In this document: positions 62,301-64,000 of the stretch, piece after piece
Position numbering within the stretch: the first letter of the stretch is position 1
Layout of the letters: the number at the start of each line of letters is the position of its first letter
Assembly: GCF_026213295.1 (NCBI RefSeq)
Contig: NC_079415.1
Coordinates: forward strand, 23,249,610 to 23,313,609
Length of the DNA: 64,000 nucleotides
Direction: 5' to 3'
From: Gadus chalcogrammus
Taxonomy: Eukaryota; Chordata; Actinopteri; Gadiformes; Gadidae
The notes under the pieces: model-generated
What the model saw: only the letters and a program-made list of their open reading frames with translations
What the model was told of the DNA's origin: nothing
Databases searched by the model: none
Position numbers and translations under genes: made by a program

Positions 62301-64000
62301 AATTTCAATGCAAACGTGTTACTAAGCTCATCACAGGGTTATAGGGCCATTACTCCACCATTTGGATGTAGTTTTGAGCAAAATCAACAATGTAAGGTCA
62401 AAAACACATTGTTGACCAAAAAGTGATTCTAGCGCTCTAAAAAGCATTTTGCGCTCATAAAAATAAGACATGTTGATATCTCTGTCAATTTCAATGCATT
62501 GGAAGTGATCAAAAAGTGATTCTAACGCTCTGAAAAGCATTTTGCGCTCATGAACAAGAAATGTTGATATCTCTGTCAATTTCAATGCAAACGTGTTACT
62601 AAGCTCACCGTAGCGTTATAGGGCCAACTCCACCATTTGGAAGTGATCAAAAAGTGATTCTGACGCTCTGAAAAGCATTTTGCGCTCATAAACAAGAAAT
62701 GTAGATATCTCTGTCAATTTCAATGCAAACGTGTTACTAAGCTCACCACAGGGTTATAGGGACATTACTCCACCATTTGGAAGTAGTTTTGAGCAAAATC
62801 AACAATGTAAGGTCAAAAACACATTGTTGGCCAAAAAGTGATTCTAGCGCTCTGAAAAGCATTTTGCGCTCATAAAAATAAGACATGTTGATATCTCTGT
62901 CAATTTCAATGCAAACGTGTTACTAAGCTGACCGTAGCGTTATAGGGCCAACTCCACCATTTGGAAGTGATCAAAAAGTGATTCTAACGCTCTGAAAAGC
63001 ATTTTTACGCTCATAAACAAGAAATGTTGATATCTCTGTCAATTTCAATGCAAACGTGTTACTAAGCTCACCACAGGTTTATAGGGCCATTACTCCTCCA
63101 TTTGGAAGTAGTTTTGAGCAAAATCAACAATGTAAGGTCAAAAACACATTGTTGGTCAAAAAGTGATTCTAGCGCTCTGAAAAGCATTTTGCGCTCATAA
63201 AAATAAGACATGTTGATATCTCTGTCAATTTCAATGCAAACGTGTTACTAAGCTCACCACAGGGTTATAGGGCCATTACTCCACCATTTGGAAGTAGTTT
63301 TGAGCAAAATCAACAATGTAAGGTCAAAAACACATTGTTGGTCAAAAAGTGATTCTAGCGCTCTGAAAAGCATTTTGCGCTCATAAAAATAAGACATGTT
63401 GATATCTCTGTCAATTTCAATGCAAACGTGTTACTAAGCTCACCACAGGGTTATAGGGCCATTACTCCACCATTTGGATGTAGTTTTGAGCAAAATCAAC
63501 AATGTAAGGTCAAAAACACATTGTTGGCCAAAAAGTGATTCTAGCGCTCTGAAAAGCATTTTGCGCTCATAAAATAAGACATGTTGATATCTCTGTCAAT
63601 TTCAATGCAAACGTGTTACTAAGCTGACCAAAGGGTGGAAGGGCCAAACTCCACCATTTGGAAGTGATCAAAAAGTGATTCTAACGCTCTGAAAAGCATT
63701 TTGCGCTCATAAACAAGAAATGTTGATATCTCTGTCAATTTCAATGCAAACGTGTTACTAAGCTCACCACAGGGTTATAGGGCCATTACTCCACCATTTG
63801 GAAGTAGTTTTGAGCAAAATCAACAATGTAAGGTCAAAAACACATTGTTGGCCAAAAAGTGATTCTAGCGCTCTGAAAAGCATTTTGCGCTCATAAAAAT
63901 AAGACATGTTGATATCTCTGTCAATTTCAATGCAAACGTGTTACTAAGCTCACCACAGGGTTATAGGGCCATTACTCCACCATTTGGATGTAGTTTTGAG
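56321..64000 (+). repeat. Satellite block E: 138 + 186 bp dimer family
   Basis: Alternating units of about 138 and 186 bp (for example AAGCT at 58387, 58525 and 58711) form a dimer of about 324 bp. Diagnostic variants are GCGCTCATAAA, CACCACAGGG, CACCGTAGCG, CATTACTCC, GTAGTTTTGAG and TTGTTGGCC/TTGTTGACC. The short unit lacks the roughly 48 bp from TAGTTTTGAGCAAAATC to TTGTTGGCC and instead reads GGAAGTGATCAAAAAG. Alternation is not strict: runs of two short or two long units occur. A truncated unit is seen near 62500 (TTCAATGCATTGGAAGTG). The array runs off the window end. Confidence 0.92.

Overview
This is eukaryotic DNA, almost certainly from an animal and most likely a ray-finned fish. 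The grounds are spliced genes with GT-AG introns, a 64 kb window made mostly of satellite DNA, and two DNA transposon families I know best from fish genomes. The organism assignment is inference. There is no bacterial-type operon, CRISPR array, tRNA or rRNA. The two 100-N runs (11052-11151 and 52079-52178) look like assembly gaps of arbitrary size.

About 54 kb is one satellite family in a single orientation, in three layers. Block A (1-11051) is a very homogeneous 298 bp higher-order repeat (HOR) made of a 105 bp short unit plus a 193 bp long unit. Blocks B (11152-30439) and D (40029-56230) are older-looking relatives with variable combinations of the same units. They are organised in larger repeats: about 4392, 4093 and 3598 bp in B, 1387 and 690 bp duplications in B, and about 1.2 kb repeats in D. 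Block E (about 56320-64000) is a separate branch, a 138 + 186 bp dimer whose short unit arose by a different internal deletion. The many short open frames in the satellite are by-products of the repeat sequence and are not annotated as genes.

Inside the array sits a 9571 bp DNA transposon (30449-40019). It is flanked by a 9 bp target duplication (GTCAAAAAG) made from satellite sequence. Its ends are minimal (TAGTCT...AGACTA). It carries two convergent genes. On the plus strand is a RecQ-type superfamily 2 helicase in two exons (30574-32832). On the minus strand is a multi-exon transposase-like protein (39788 down to about 33322) with an N-terminal zinc-binding module and a DUF6589-type C-terminal region containing a C2H2 finger. 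Helicase plus DUF6589-like protein plus a 9 bp duplication fits what I recall of helicase-bearing Academ (AcademH) elements.

This copy is dead. The helicase has an in-frame TAA at codon 77. The transposase has a frameshift near 36160. A 1512 bp PIF/Harbinger element (33664-35175) is inserted in the transposase coding sequence, with a 3 bp CAG duplication at a codon boundary. The Harbinger element is itself a decayed copy with recognisable DDE transposase fragments. The order of events can be read directly: satellite expansion, Academ-like insertion, then Harbinger insertion into that element.
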